Assembly (NCBI GenBank): GCA_026545765.1
Contig: JAIFAC010000156.1
Location: 1-64,000, forward strand
Source of the DNA: Plantago major
Lineage: Eukaryota; Streptophyta; Magnoliopsida; Lamiales; Plantaginaceae
Length of the DNA: 64,000 bases
Reading direction: 5' to 3'
A program made the translations under genes and the position numbers. This document shows, piece after piece, positions 25,111 through 36,011 of this stretch. The notes under the pieces were generated by a model. The model searched no databases. It was given only the letters and a program-made list of their open reading frames with translations, and was not told the origin of the DNA. Position 1 is the first letter of the stretch. Each line of letters opens with the position of its first letter.

Positions 25111-28100
25111 GATGGCACCCAAGAAGATGACCACCAAGAACCCCAAGGCCGGATCATCTACTCCTGCTGACTGAAGTCCAAGGACAAGAAATTGTTCTAG
25201 ACTGCAAGGCTTTCTGCAAAATATTCCGATTGAAAAATTGAGGAACAATTGAGGATATCAACATCAAGGATGCCTCAATGATTCAAGACGTCAAAGAACT
25301 ATTTGAGGCAATCCATTTGGAAAATGCAAAAGGTTGCCCAGGAGACTTTATTCTGAAAGCAATCAGAACGAGTCATCTTCAGAAACACTGGAGTACTTTC
25401 TCTCATCCCGTCCGCTGCTTTGATGGCAACAAAGGTGGAGTAGACAGATAAGTATGGATAGACGGATGATGATGCATCTTCCTAACAAGAAGAATGAAGG
25501 CGTGAAACCCACTTCAATTGGGGAAGTACGCCAACAAATTCTCGACATGTTGAGGAATTTGAGCCCAAAATCATCAATGGCCTTGCCGCCGAAAAGCCAA
25601 TATGCACTTTGGTCTCAGGATATGCCACATTCAGGAAACTATGGGGATTACTCTTAGAGAAAAACAAGAAATCCCAGTCACCAACTCCCTTTTCAGACAC
25701 GCCTTTGAAGAAAAGGAGAGAATTGTCACGAGCAAGCACTCGAAGGCGTAAGAAATCGCAAAGAAGGTGAGGAGGTCTCTGAGCAAGCTCAAGCTAAACC
25801 TCCAGCTGCCAAAAGAAAAAGGGGTCAAGGCAAAAGGACCTCCAAGTCCATAAACATTCAAGAGGCACAACCTTCTGGAGACAAGGTCTCGTAAGATGTT
25901 GTTCGCCGTAAAGGCGCCCAGAAGCCCCAAGAACTCAAATGATCGCCCAAAAATCTCCGTAGATGATAGAAATATCATAGATGGGTCACCAACACGTAAT
26001 GTTGATTCTGAGGATGATGAAGTAATAGCAACAGTGCTCCAAAGATATAAGTTTGAGACCCATGGAGGTGCATCAAACTTAACTCTTCAGACAGATAACA
26101 GCCCCTCTGCCCAGCAGGAAGAAGAAGGCCTGGGTGAGGAAGATAGAATGATGGAAGATACTGACATTGCTTCCACATTTACAATACCAAAGACTCAATA
26201 TTGTCAAGAAAACCCCGTTTCAACAGTTCCTCAACCTTCCGAGAGAGCTCAACTCTCAAAAGTGATCAAACCGAGATGGAGACTCGTAATGATGCTACGC
26301 ATTTAAAACAACAATGAGCACAGAGAGACTAAGGAATCACCACAAGTCCAAAAGATCAATAATCAGCCTGACTCTTTTCAGGTAGCAAAAGTAGTTTATA
26401 TCTAACTTGTCAACAATTAAATGTTAACTTGTTACTCATAAGCTCCATTTGTTACAGGCCATTTTGGAGACACATTTTCAGCGGGAAGTTAATTTGTCCA
26501 CCCCTCTGAATGAAGAAGAGGTTCCTCCAACCTCAAAACAACAAGAAGAGCATGTTCTACATGTAGCTAAGTTATCTCTGAATAAGAAATAGCTTACTTT
26601 AAAAAAAATTAATATCTTGTGTTCTAAATTTCTTTTGTCTCAATTTCAGCTCTAATCGAGAGGAAGTAGTGGTGGTGGAACCAACACCCCAAGAAAATCC
26701 AGAAGCTGAAAAGCTTTCTGAAGAAGCATTTACTGAGCCTTCTGCTGAGAAGGTAAGTACTCAGTAAAAATCTTCTTCAAGAATGCTCTGGAAATCCCAC
26801 TACTAAATCTCTTATGTTTGTTCTTACAGGCTCAGTCGGAAGAACAATTGGAAGGAGAAAAAGTCATGATACCTCCTCCAATAGAAACCAAATCACTAAC
26901 AAGCAAGATTCTGAAAAGGTGCCGTAAACCCCTGGTTTCGAGAAAGATGCAACCGAGCTTCCTCACTTGGAAGTAAGTGAAGTCTCAAAAGCATCTCTAT
27001 TTATCTTTTATCTTTTCTCGATAATGCTTTCTAAACATACTTGATTTTGTTTCGTGTTCAAGCAGAAAGAAAGGTTGTTGAGGATCCTACTTCTCCTCAC
27101 AACAAGGTATCTAAGGCCTCTGTGCCAAAGCAAGCGAAAGTCCAAGCAAATGAGCCTGGTGTTTCTACACAGGTATGCTCAGAAAGCTTACTTTTGCACA
27201 CAGATACCAACTCAAGTGGTTTGAACAAAACTAACTTGATCCCTTTCTTTCGTGCTCAAAGTTTTGTGCCGCTTGATTTACTCAAGGCTTTCCAAGCACA
27301 CCTCAAGAAACATCTAAAGTGCTTCGACAATGGCGTAAACTCGTAAAGGTCACCTTTCCAAATAGCATGGGTAATCGACGTCCCAGAAAAGAGAGCAATA
27401 GCCCTAAATCTGGAAGACTACATCCATGCAATGTTCCCAACAGAGTCTTATTCTTTTGCCACTCTGATGCATGAAGACTTCATTCATGAAGTAGCACAAA
27501 AACTTCTAACAGATTTCAAATCTGCGGATGCTCAAACCCAAGAGCAGATGGTAACCCATCCTGCCTTGCCCAGTAAGCTCACTACCTACCCAGCTGAGCA
27601 AGAAGAAGTAAATGGGAGGATGATTACATTCCCAAATGTGATCAGCGTGGTTTCGGAAGATGAAGAGGAGACGGACGAAAATGATTATCAAGAACCCCCT
27701 TCTGAGCACCCAAGTCAAGAAAACAAGAAGGATGATGATGATAATGATCAGAATGATGATCCCCAACCTGGACAAGGCGGGATTCAGAAGGCTAGCAAAG
27801 GGAGTAAATACAAGGACACTCCCTCCAATGCTCAGAAAGCCCAATCATCATCACCCTCAAAGTCTCATCAGAATACCCAACAGGCATAACAGAACGATAT
27901 ACTTGAAGAGATATCTGCCGCTGAGTTCAGGATTGAACAACTCAGAAAGGTGTTGGAAGAAGAGAAGCGAATCAACTTAGAGTGCCAGGCTCTTGTTGAT
28001 GAAAAGGAAGCCAAAATCCAAAAGCTCAAAGAATCTAATACCAAGGAATCGCACTTCGATGAGCAAAGAATTTTGAAGGATGCCATTATTGTCATAGCTG

Positions 28101-30003
28101 CTGAAATAGATGCCATGGATGACAATGATGATGCAGAATATGATGCTGAGACTGCATCAGAAAGACCTTCTACATCTTCTCAGAAGGCCAGCACACTTGA
28201 TGGAAAGCAGAAAAAGGTTGTCAATCTGCAAACAATTCAAGAAAAGGATAATAAAAGTGATGCTGAAAAAAACTTGATTACTGATGCAGAAGATGAGAGA
28301 CTTGTCACTCGACACAAGAGAGCCCTACTTCCTCCTCATATATTCTCTGCACCAAGTAGTTCAAGAAATGAAGAGCACCGTGCGTAAACAAGATCTTTTG
28401 GAACTCGTAAAGACACTAGTTGCTCAAGACACGTATGCTACAATCCGTCCCCTAAGAGATGAAGCCATTCGTCATTGTGTTCATCAGAGCAACCAACATA
28501 GCTCTCTCAGAAAGACCTAGGGTTGGTCAGGGATGAGGATTGCAACAATGCTAATGCAGCATTCAATGAAGCCAGCCATGTTGTTCTGCAAGCCAATGCC
28601 ATTCTTAGGCCACTTGAAGAGCTCAACAGAAAGGAGCAGGAACTGGTTAAGCAGAACCACGAGCTGAAGAAAGAAATCCAAGAATTGGTCAGGGTACACA
28701 ACAATCTCTAGAAAAACTTTGACTCACTCTCTGAAGCTTATGCTATTATGAGTCAATCATTCATGACTAAGGGGGAAGAAGAAGAGATGCCTCAGAAAGG
28801 CAGAGGAAGAAAGAGAAAAAAATCTATGCCTCCCTCCTCAAGTCAACTAGTCATCAAGGACACTGGAGACGCCTCAAGAAGTTGTTCCGCAACAACCAAA
28901 TGTAAGGTTGAGAAGTATGGTCACTAGGGGAACCAAGTCCCTTAGGATCTCAGAAGGGAACAACCAAAATAATCCTGAAAAAGGAGAAGATCAAGAAGAA
29001 GGAGAAGTAAGAGGTCAAGAAAGCTGCAAGCCTCCATTGTTGAACTTCAATGATGATGATGAGGATGAATCTGATACAGATGAACATCCACTTCACAAGA
29101 GAAGAAGGCAAGCAAGCACCTCACAACCCCTCTCGGCAAAGAATGCCTTTGGCAATGTAACTCCTTCTGTAAATACCAAGTCAATACAAGGAACTTCCAC
29201 CAACACAGCCCCAAGGCAGGAAGAAAGGGTTAGAGGATCTCCTGACAGAAGGCCACCCAACAGAAAAGCAAGAAGGGATATGTGAAGACGAGTAATGAAA
29301 TTGTTCAAGAAAGGCCAACTGATGCCCACATTGAATATGTGAAGACGAGTAATGAAGAGTCTTCATATAGGTGCATTCTGAACAATAGAGGGTATTGGAT
29401 TCTGGAACTACAACATTTACTTGTCAATGATAAGTTTCCAACTCCCATCCTCAACCAGATACTGAAATGGAGAGAAGGTAAGCCAGAACTGCTAAAAACT
29501 GAGCACCTTCATGCCTAGCTAAACTTTGAAGTAGAAAAGAGAAACGATGCCAGAAAGATGGACCTCTCCTTCACTCTTACCCAAAGCCCGATGATGTACA
29601 CAAGGTACGAAAACTGGATGGTAGCTACAACAAGAAGAACAAACTAGGTGTTTCAACCTATGAGTCATTCTACATGACATTGGATGAATACCTAGATGAT
29701 ATACACTATCTGGAAGAAATATACAAATATTTCAACCTATCTCAGCTGCAAGTAGACCATGCCTGGGTCTGGGGAAAATACTTCTGGGTCAAACACTTTC
29801 TGCGGAAAAATCATAAGCTTGGCAAGAGTTACCAAGAAATATGTGATTTATCCTGAAAGACAGAACTCTCTGTCAAAAGGACTCTCTATGATTATGTCCA
29901 AGAATGCAGAAAAGTGGATGCTCATGCCAACTGATCCAGAAAGGATGCTGAAGAACTTGAGGTATCTGAACCCAAGTTACAATTCTGAAAGACTTGAAGA
30001 CTA
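25111..30003 (+). pseudogene. Copia B env-like post-pol gene with apparent introns
   Basis: An ATG at 25111 starts MAPKKMTTKNPKAG. Further pieces are IEDINIKDASMIQDVKELF (about 25245) and EPKIINGLAAEKP (about 25560). Later come an acidic region (27650-27770), a coiled coil RIEQLRKVLEEEKRINLECQ (about 27930) and a second helix ELNRKEQELVKQNHELKKE (about 28620). A final conserved block contains YENWMVATTRR and LDEYLDDIHYLEEIYKYF. Between 26380 and 27262 several segments look like introns: 26382-26457, 26753-26829, 26973-27065 and 27173-27261 each start GT and end AG. Across 26753-26829 the flanking frames join cleanly. One stop at 27887 and others break the gene. Function is unknown. Confidence 0.6.
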
Positions 30004-30350
30004 GTAACTTTAGAATATTCTCTTGGAGCTTGGATCCTCCTTATTCTAATTTACTTAGTGTGTTTTGTTACTTTTTGTAATCTTGCTGATTGGTTCTAAT
30101 TTTACTCTATCTGTAAAAGTTGCATCTCGTTCTGTAAATTGTACCTTTCTGAAGATCATACTCTCAGAAACATTATAATAGATGACAACTTATCAGCAAA
30201 GATCACTTCTTGTGATTTGGTTGATGTTTACTTTCTGCACTTAATTCAACTAAAATTGAATATCATTTGAAATGTTTGAGTGGCAGATTGTTTTCTTCCG
30301 TGATTACAAAGTTGTAATAGGACATAAAAGATAGTCATGGATGACCGATC
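30004..30350 (+). other. Copia B 3' untranslated stretch
   Basis: A/T-rich sequence between the last env-like frame and the polypurine tract. It repeats the CTGAAGATCA and CTCAGAAACA type motifs. I see no gene in it. Confidence 0.6.
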
Positions 30351-30363
30351 AAAAGGGGAAATT
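30351..30363 (+). promoter_or_regulatory. Copia B polypurine tract
   Basis: AAAAGGGGAAATT lies immediately before the 3' LTR start TGTTAG and would prime plus-strand synthesis. Confidence 0.9.
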
Positions 30364-31774
30364 TGTTAGAATATCTCATAGTATTTTGATCATTTATCAC
30401 ATGTTCTTATCTTAGCCGTAAAGGTGATTAAGTACTCGTTCACTTGAACATTGTAAAAGAGGAAATCACTGAGTATGATTAGTCTAGTAAATCTTGTATT
30501 AGGATTATAGGTCTCTGAGTGTAATTTTTATTTTAAGAAGACCATGAAGATCAATCCTAGCAATGGAGCTTATCTGAAGAATAGAAGACTGAAGATTGCA
30601 CAAGATTTACGAAGACATCAAGGTTTAGTCTAACTCAGAAAGACTACGTCCTTAATCCTCGAATAAGTGTATTTACTTACATTTGAAATCAGGTTATGGA
30701 CATATGACATCATGAGTAAGGAGCATGCAAGCCATCAGAAAGGCTCATGTATCCGTTGACACTAAAGGACAATGAACAAGATTATGCATTAAATGCATCG
30801 CGTAATCCACGTAAAGCAAGTCCTCTCTGAAAAATGAGATAGTGACTTCTGAGTACAGAGTTCAAGATATAAACGGATATAATTTGATAGAGAGCACAAC
30901 GGATATAATTCAAATGCCTCTCAAATTTATCTATATATATCACACACTTAGATGCTGAGAAATACACCTTAGAACGTGCTATCTTGCAAACTTACCATCA
31001 AGCAAAGTATTCTCTCAAGCACTCTACTACCCTTTCTGAAAGCTTTCTGATTGCTTAAAGAATCACTAGTAGTTCTAAGTTGTCCTGAACCTTAACAAGA
31101 GATTGTTATTCGTGAAAGAGTTGAACGTCAGATACCCTTCAAGCTCATTCTCCGTAATCGGACATCAATTACTGGGTCAAGAAGAGCGTACGCCATCCAC
31201 TGAACAAGTGTATTAAGTAGTCTTGTTCTATCAGGCTCTCTGAAAACATAACTGAAAAGTTATACGAGAAGCCTCTCTGACAAAAACCATATAACCAAAC
31301 ACCAACAAGGCGTGGAGTAGAGGAAGTACTTGATTTGGAAAATCAGGGAATAACTCCAAGTTTATCTAAGTAGAGGAATTACTTTGCTCTAGGAGCTAGG
31401 GAATAACTCAGGGGGAACATTTGGTTGGGAACCATTTGTTTAAGAATCTTAGAATAGGATTATTGTAAGGTGAACTCAATTATCTGTTCTAGTGAATTCT
31501 AGGTCTCAGAAAGACCGAAGTGGATTAGTTGGAGGATTACGCCACCTCCAGATACCACTATACTTGTCAGGTCATTTACCTTCAGATTTACATTTCAGCA
31601 AAGCACACACACACACATACTTATTGTTTCTACACTTATCTATCTTAAAGTCTTACGCGCTCTGAATCTAAGTACCAGAAACCCCCAGGTTTCTGAGAAA
31701 TTGTGTTTATCGACAAAAGTTTTAAAAGACTATTCACCCCCTCTAGTCTTTTTACTTTGTCATTATCCGACCAG
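30364..31774 (+). repeat. Copia B 3' LTR
   Basis: It starts TGTTAGAATATC and is collinear with the 5' LTR. The end (ATCCGACCAG) lacks the terminal ACA found in the 5' copy and is followed by the TAATC duplication. Visible differences from the 5' LTR include CACTGAG versus CATCGAG (30467 and 17017) and CTCTGAATC versus CTCGATC (31659 and 18219). Confidence 0.92.
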
Positions 31775-31779
31775 TAATC
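31775..31779. repeat. Target-site duplication of copia B, right copy (TAATC)
   Basis: Matches TAATC at 16910-16914. Sequence on both sides continues the same Tat A antisense intron. Confidence 0.7.
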
Positions 31780-31861
31780 ACCAGAGTCGCGGAAACACAT
31801 AATCAAAACAAAGTATCCCGATGAAGAAAAAGCAAAAAGGGTCAAGTAATCAAGTCCTTAC

Positions 31862-33119
31862 TGAAGTCCATTTTCCCTCCAACCTCCACTGTGTCTGTCA
31901 GCCCGCACAAGTAGGGAAGTGGCTGACAGATTAATCCGTGGTACGGATAAGTTGGTGGGTTGTGCTTTTTATGGATTGCAGCCACCCACGGAGCCACATT
32001 CTTTGGAAGGGGGCGCCAATCCGGGATGCTCTCCCTTAGAAACTTTGTGGGCAGCCCCCATTGTTCTCGCTGTCTTTCGGACGCCCCAGGTTTCAGAGCC
32101 ATCCGTACGAAAACGTACTTATCCCACCACTTCGATCCCAGCGATGAAATCGAGTCCGAGATAAAGTTGTAGGGTTTCCTATTCATGAATGTATAGAATA
32201 GTGGATTCCCCGGACTGAACGAAACGTGAAAGAGCTGCCTGAAGTTTTCAAAATTTACGGGATGCCCTTTCTTCTTACAAAAGACGACGAAACAAATAAG
32301 ATTACCCAAGGACTTCGGGATAACCTGACTCGGACCAATCCCAATATGGTTTAGGATATGCTTCAGTTCCGTGGCAATTGAGATCTTCCACCCACACGCT
32401 AAAGTTATCTCGTGCACACACATATAACCGGCTGGCGGATTATAAAATGCATGTCCGGGATCAGGAACCATGATCTCTACGTAGTCAGTGATCTCCCACT
32501 TCCGCCTCCATTAGGGGATGTCTTCCGCTCTCACTCTGGATGGACATGTGGGAAGAAGTCCGTCGGCATTGAGTTCTCCAAATTCATCCGCTATTATAAC
32601 AGCGGACGCAGGACGGGGGAATTTGATTCGGGCGGCTTTTGCGCCACGCCCTGCAATTAACGGAAGATTGGACTGCATGGGACCAGCAGGATGAAGTGCG
32701 ACCCGACGCCCAACACGTCTACGAGGGCGAGCGACAGGAGATTCTTCACCTTCTTCTTCCTCCTCATCGTCATCTTCTTCCTCACCTTCTTCCTCATCAT
32801 CATTGATGTTTTCAGGTCTCCCAGATATGCTTGGGTCGGACGGCCTGCTTCGCCATTTACACGGCCTTCCACCCCACCGAACATCTCGACTTCATCGCCG
32901 ACCGCTATCGCCCTCCCGCTCCATATGCGGCTCATTCGGATCTCTGAACGATCCGACACCTCCTATAGTCCGAGATTGGACCAATGTTCTAGTCCTAACA
33001 AGATCGTCCCGTGCAGTATCGTCCTGTGCTCCTGCTGAACCATGGACTCCGTACCCAGCATCAGAGTCTCTCGACGACCCAAGATCTACGACAAGGAAAT
33101 CTCCCACGGACAGGGTCAT
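31862..33119 (-). pseudogene. Tat A antisense gene, exon 1 (putative gypsy-type transposon domain, PF04195-like)
   Basis: One frame runs from an ATG at 33119 to a GTAAGG donor at 31861, broken only by two stops (TGA at 32894-32892 and TAA near 32514). The N-terminal part is acidic and repetitive (a long D/E run around 32750-32810) followed by an arginine-rich patch. The C-terminal 200 residues show IGPSQVIPKSLGNLICFVVF and KWWDKYVFVRM, resembling the plant domain annotated as putative gypsy type transposon (PF04195). Its biochemical role is unknown. It lies antisense to pol in the same element, a feature reported for Tat elements. Confidence 0.72.
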
Positions 33120-34467
33120 ATCTACGGACCCAAAGACCTAAGTCATCGCATCATCAGAGCCTCGTGCCTCGAGTCGTTCTCGACTATCGCCCCGCACATC
33201 CTAGGGCGTATGAAATGAGTTAGCAACGATAGTGGTGATTGTCCGAGAGTTCATTTAAGTATCTTCTTAAGTCAAAACAAATACGACATCAGATTTAACC
33301 AAGTTCGCATGCATGAGGTCTAGTATCGGCACTCGTGGAACCAACCTTGGCACACTGAGATGTGCCATCGGCACTAGCATCTACACTACCCGACACGCTA
33401 AGTAGGGCCAGTTTACAGAGGCTTGTGTGCCAATTGGCACCAACACACTACCAGATAAGCATGCATATTCGAGTTTTGGTCGCAGAGTATTAAGCATGCA
33501 ACAGTACGAAGTAGTATTATTTCAACTGGGAATGATGCTAAAAGCATAACACTCGCAACATCAGCAAAAACAAAACTCGACAACATCATATTCAGGCAGA
33601 GAAAAGTAAACGCCCAAGAAGGAATCATATCACGAAAAGGAAAAATACTCCTTAAATAAAGATGTACTTACTTGATAACAGTTGACTGTAGAAGTTTATG
33701 CGGACGACTAAGTGTTGATGATCCTCCGAGGGTACATATTCGAAGCAGAAATTTCCAAAATTGTGCGAGTTTTACTTGCTCGGATGCGCCTTAATTTGCT
33801 CGGGCTACTATATGATTGTGCTGAGTTTCGATATTGCTAAAAGTGTGAAAGTGACCGATGCGCTGACTATTTATAAGGGCAATTTAGAGAAAGCCAAGAG
33901 TCACATCACTTGAATTTGAATCCCAGCCGTTGGATCTTTCCAATCCAAGGGTTGCACCGTTTCACGAATAGGTTGCTGTCAGTACGTCGCATTTAATGCG
34001 TGATGACGCTGCCGCATCAATCGGGCCTCCAACCCCAACCGCTAATGTCGCCCCGATCCAACGGCCGTGTCGCTTACTCGGATCTTTTCCCGGGCCGAAC
34101 GGACAACCTATCGGGTCTCTTTGACTTACGTATCACGCCCAGAGAACCAAATCAACAAGTCGTTTAACGGATAGCCCCGAGAGGGCTACACTACATCCTA
34201 ACCGCATTCGGATCTATATGTCTCGATTACAAATACCTTTTCCGTCTACAGTCCGAGCACTTCTGATAACTCGGACTGTAGAAGGAAAAGGGGGGGAGAG
34301 AGAGAGATATCGAATTCCTAGGAACACGGAACACGGATGATGGATCTCAACAGAGGGGATTTTTTCCTTTCTCCAGTTAACGATTCGGACACGCTCCACA
34401 ACACACTTGTTCTAAAAATAGTTACCAACTATCTTCTACTAAGATACTTGGAAACTAGGGGGACATA
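33120..34467 (+). other. Tat A 3' untranslated region before the LTR
   Basis: No protein-coding family is recognisable. As the region upstream of the antisense gene on the reverse strand, it should hold that gene's promoter and leader. It contains the inverted repeat 34238-34289 with an adjacent purine tract (34281-34308). The last bases before the LTR (GAAACTAGGGGGA, 34451-34463) are a plausible polypurine tract. Confidence 0.6.
34238..34289. repeat. 20-bp inverted repeat (hairpin) with adjoining purine tract
   Basis: Arms 34238-34257 and 34270-34289 pair at 19 of 20 positions around a 12-nt loop (left arm starts TTTTCCGTCTAC, right arm starts CTCGGACTGTAG). A purine-only run (GAAGGAAAAGGGGGGG and on) follows directly. 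It lies about 180 bp before the Tat A 3' LTR. Confidence 0.85.
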
Positions 34468-35015
34468 TGTTGTTACAGACATGTGTCCAATCCGTTAAGG
34501 GCGCCATAGATCGTGTCCTAAAGCGCATCACGGCTTAATTAGCCAATTCAGTACTGGTCCGACCTCATATGGTCCGCCCAAAGTGAATCGACCAGTACAC
34601 TAAAGTCACTACACCCTCACAGCTAGTCCGAGCTAGCTGGGGCAAGGACTTCCAAACCTGGCTACGTCAGTACAGAGATGCCAAACGGACCGGACGAGAG
34701 AATCTCGGATGCCACCATCACGATAAGACCAAGCGTATATAATGTAACCATCGAGATACTTCAAGAAACTCAGTTCGACATCCAGAGTTACCCCACGGCA
34801 TCAACCAAGGCATGATCCGCCTTAGGGACTAACACGGACCCAACAAGCTTAACAAGATTTCAGAGGGAAAAGGTTCAAACTACCCTCCCAGGCCCACTTA
34901 TCGGTATTGGATTACTGTTCACCAATGGGTCGTGGGCCAAAGGTAGCATTGGTGTCCAAATCTGGATCGTACACTTGGCATCACCTTGTGAACTTCTTCA
35001 TAAGTACACGATAAC

Positions 35016-35023
35016 TATAAATA
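35016..35023 (+). promoter_or_regulatory. Tat A LTR TATA box
   Basis: TATAAATA followed by TGGCGC. The same TATAAATATGGC context occurs in the solo LTR at 39613 and TATAAATATG in the Tat B LTR (36821-36814, reverse strand). Confidence 0.75.
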
Positions 35024-35141
35024 TGGCGCAAGGTCCAAGACCTTAGGGTAAGCAATACGCAATAAGTAATAAGCAATTCATAACCTTTCTCGTAATTCAT
35101 TAATCGAGAGCCTCCAACTCTCTTTCGAGTAAAGTCTCTAA

Positions 35142-35164
35142 CCGGATTGACATAGGCAATCCGG
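35142..35164 (+). promoter_or_regulatory. Conserved stem-loop in Tat A LTR
   Basis: CCGGATTG (35142-35149) pairs perfectly with CAATCCGG (35157-35164) around a loop starting ACA. Equivalent hairpins occur at 36681-36708 and 39717-39743. It lies about 125 bp downstream of the TATA box, so it would be in the transcript leader. A C-run follows (35179-35185). Confidence 0.7.
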
Positions 35165-35310
35165 ATATCCTGTTCTAACCCCCCACTTAGTCCTTTCAGG
35201 TGCTCTAGCTCGGACAAGTACTTCTTCGGACTTCAAGTAGAAGGCAGGACCTAGTTCAGGATACTTGTAATAGTTTAGTCAGTTAGTGTTCGAGGTTTTA
35301 CCCCTCAACA

Positions 35311-35973
35311 GAGTGCTTGAGAGAATACTTTTCTTTATGTAGTTGTTCTTTTTGTTCTTGTTGTTGTAGTTGTCGTTGTATTTCTCAGCATCTAAGTATG
35401 TGATATTTATAGATGAATTTGAGAGTCGTTGGAATGATATCCGTTAGACACAATTCAAATTCAGTCTACACTTATCTTGAAATGAGTACTCAGAAGTCCT
35501 TGTCTCATGTCTCGTAGAGGACATGGCTTCAAATGCTTTTTCTGCCGATGCAATTAATGCACTTGTACTATTTCTTGTCCTGTAGTCTTCAACGGATACA
35601 GGAGCCTTTCTGATGGCTTGCATGCTCCATACTCATGATGTCATATGTCCAAAAACCTTATTTCAAATGTAAGTAAGTACACTTAAGTGAGGAGGACATA
35701 GTCTTTCTGAGTTAGACTAAACCTTGATGTCTTCATAAATCTTGCAATCTTCGCCTTCTAATCCTCGATAAGCTCCATTACTAGATTGATCTTCATGGTC
35801 TTCCTGAAATAAAAATTACACTCAGAGACCCATAATCCTAATACAAGATTTACTAGACTAATCATACTCATGATTTCCTCTTTACAATGTTCAAGTGAAC
35901 CAAGAGTACTTAATCACCTTTTCGCTAAGATAAGAACATGTGATGAGTGATCAAAATACTATGTATATTCCTA

Positions 35974-35976
<3 letters not shown>
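35311..35976 (-). repeat. Copia C: reverse-strand copia LTR fragment cut by Tat A
   Basis: Read on the reverse strand it starts TGTTAGGAATATAC at 35976 and matches the first two-thirds of the copia B LTR, ending at TCTCAAGCACTC where Tat A begins. The rest of this LTR and its element should lie left of the window. It is in the same family as copia A and B. Confidence 0.85.
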
Positions 35977-36010
<34 letters not shown>

Positions 36011-36011
36011 A
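35971..36011. repeat. (CA)n(TA)n microsatellite at an insertion boundary
   Basis: A run of CA then TA units sits exactly where the copia C LTR begins inside Tat B. It hides any target duplication. Confidence 0.9.

Larger units (their letters stand above)
16915..31774 (+). mobile_element. Ty1/copia Sirevirus-type element, copy B (end to end)
   Basis: The element has two LTRs (16915-18337 and 30364-31774) and a methionine-tRNA primer-binding site. Gag, protease, integrase, reverse transcriptase and RNase H follow, then a roughly 5-kb extra region and a polypurine tract. At about 14.9 kb it is longer than a typical copia element because of the post-pol region. The LTRs differ at about four positions in the first 215 bases, so the insertion is not very recent. 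Many differences fall at CAG/CTG sites. The target duplication TAATC places the insertion within an intron of the Tat A antisense gene. Confidence 0.92.
10479..35310 (+). mobile_element. Ty3/gypsy Tat-lineage element, copy A (5' part missing, split by copia B)
   Basis: The element runs reverse transcriptase, RNase H, a second RNase H-like domain and integrase. Next come a long 3' region with an antisense gene and a 3' LTR that starts TGTTG and ends CAACA (34468-35310). A second RNase H plus an antisense ORF behind pol are hallmarks of the plant Tat lineage (Retand/Ogre-like relatives). The 5' LTR, gag and protease are absent; the sequence starts inside reverse transcriptase where copia A ends. 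Copia B (16915-31774) interrupts it. Its 3' LTR ends directly inside a copia LTR (copia C), so Tat A itself was inserted there. Confidence 0.85.
34468..35310 (+). repeat. Tat A 3' LTR
   Basis: It begins TGTTGTTACAGACATGTGTCC and ends CCTCAACA, giving the short inverted termini TGTTG/CAACA. Its start resembles the solo LTR at 39014 (TGTTGATACAGAAATATGTCC). It contains a TATA box (TATAAATA, 35016-35023), a stem-loop (35142-35164) and a C-run. Directly after it the sequence changes to an internal part of a copia LTR, so 35311-35315 (GAGTG) should be the target duplication. Confidence 0.85.

Noticed and set aside
32691..33223. Forward-strand open frames over the acidic run
   Set aside because: They mirror the GAN/GAR-type repeats of the antisense gene exon 1 and show no family match.
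35311..35976. A solo copia LTR with target duplication
   Set aside because: The segment lacks the LTR 3' part and stops exactly at the Tat A LTR end, so it is an interrupted LTR rather than a solo LTR.
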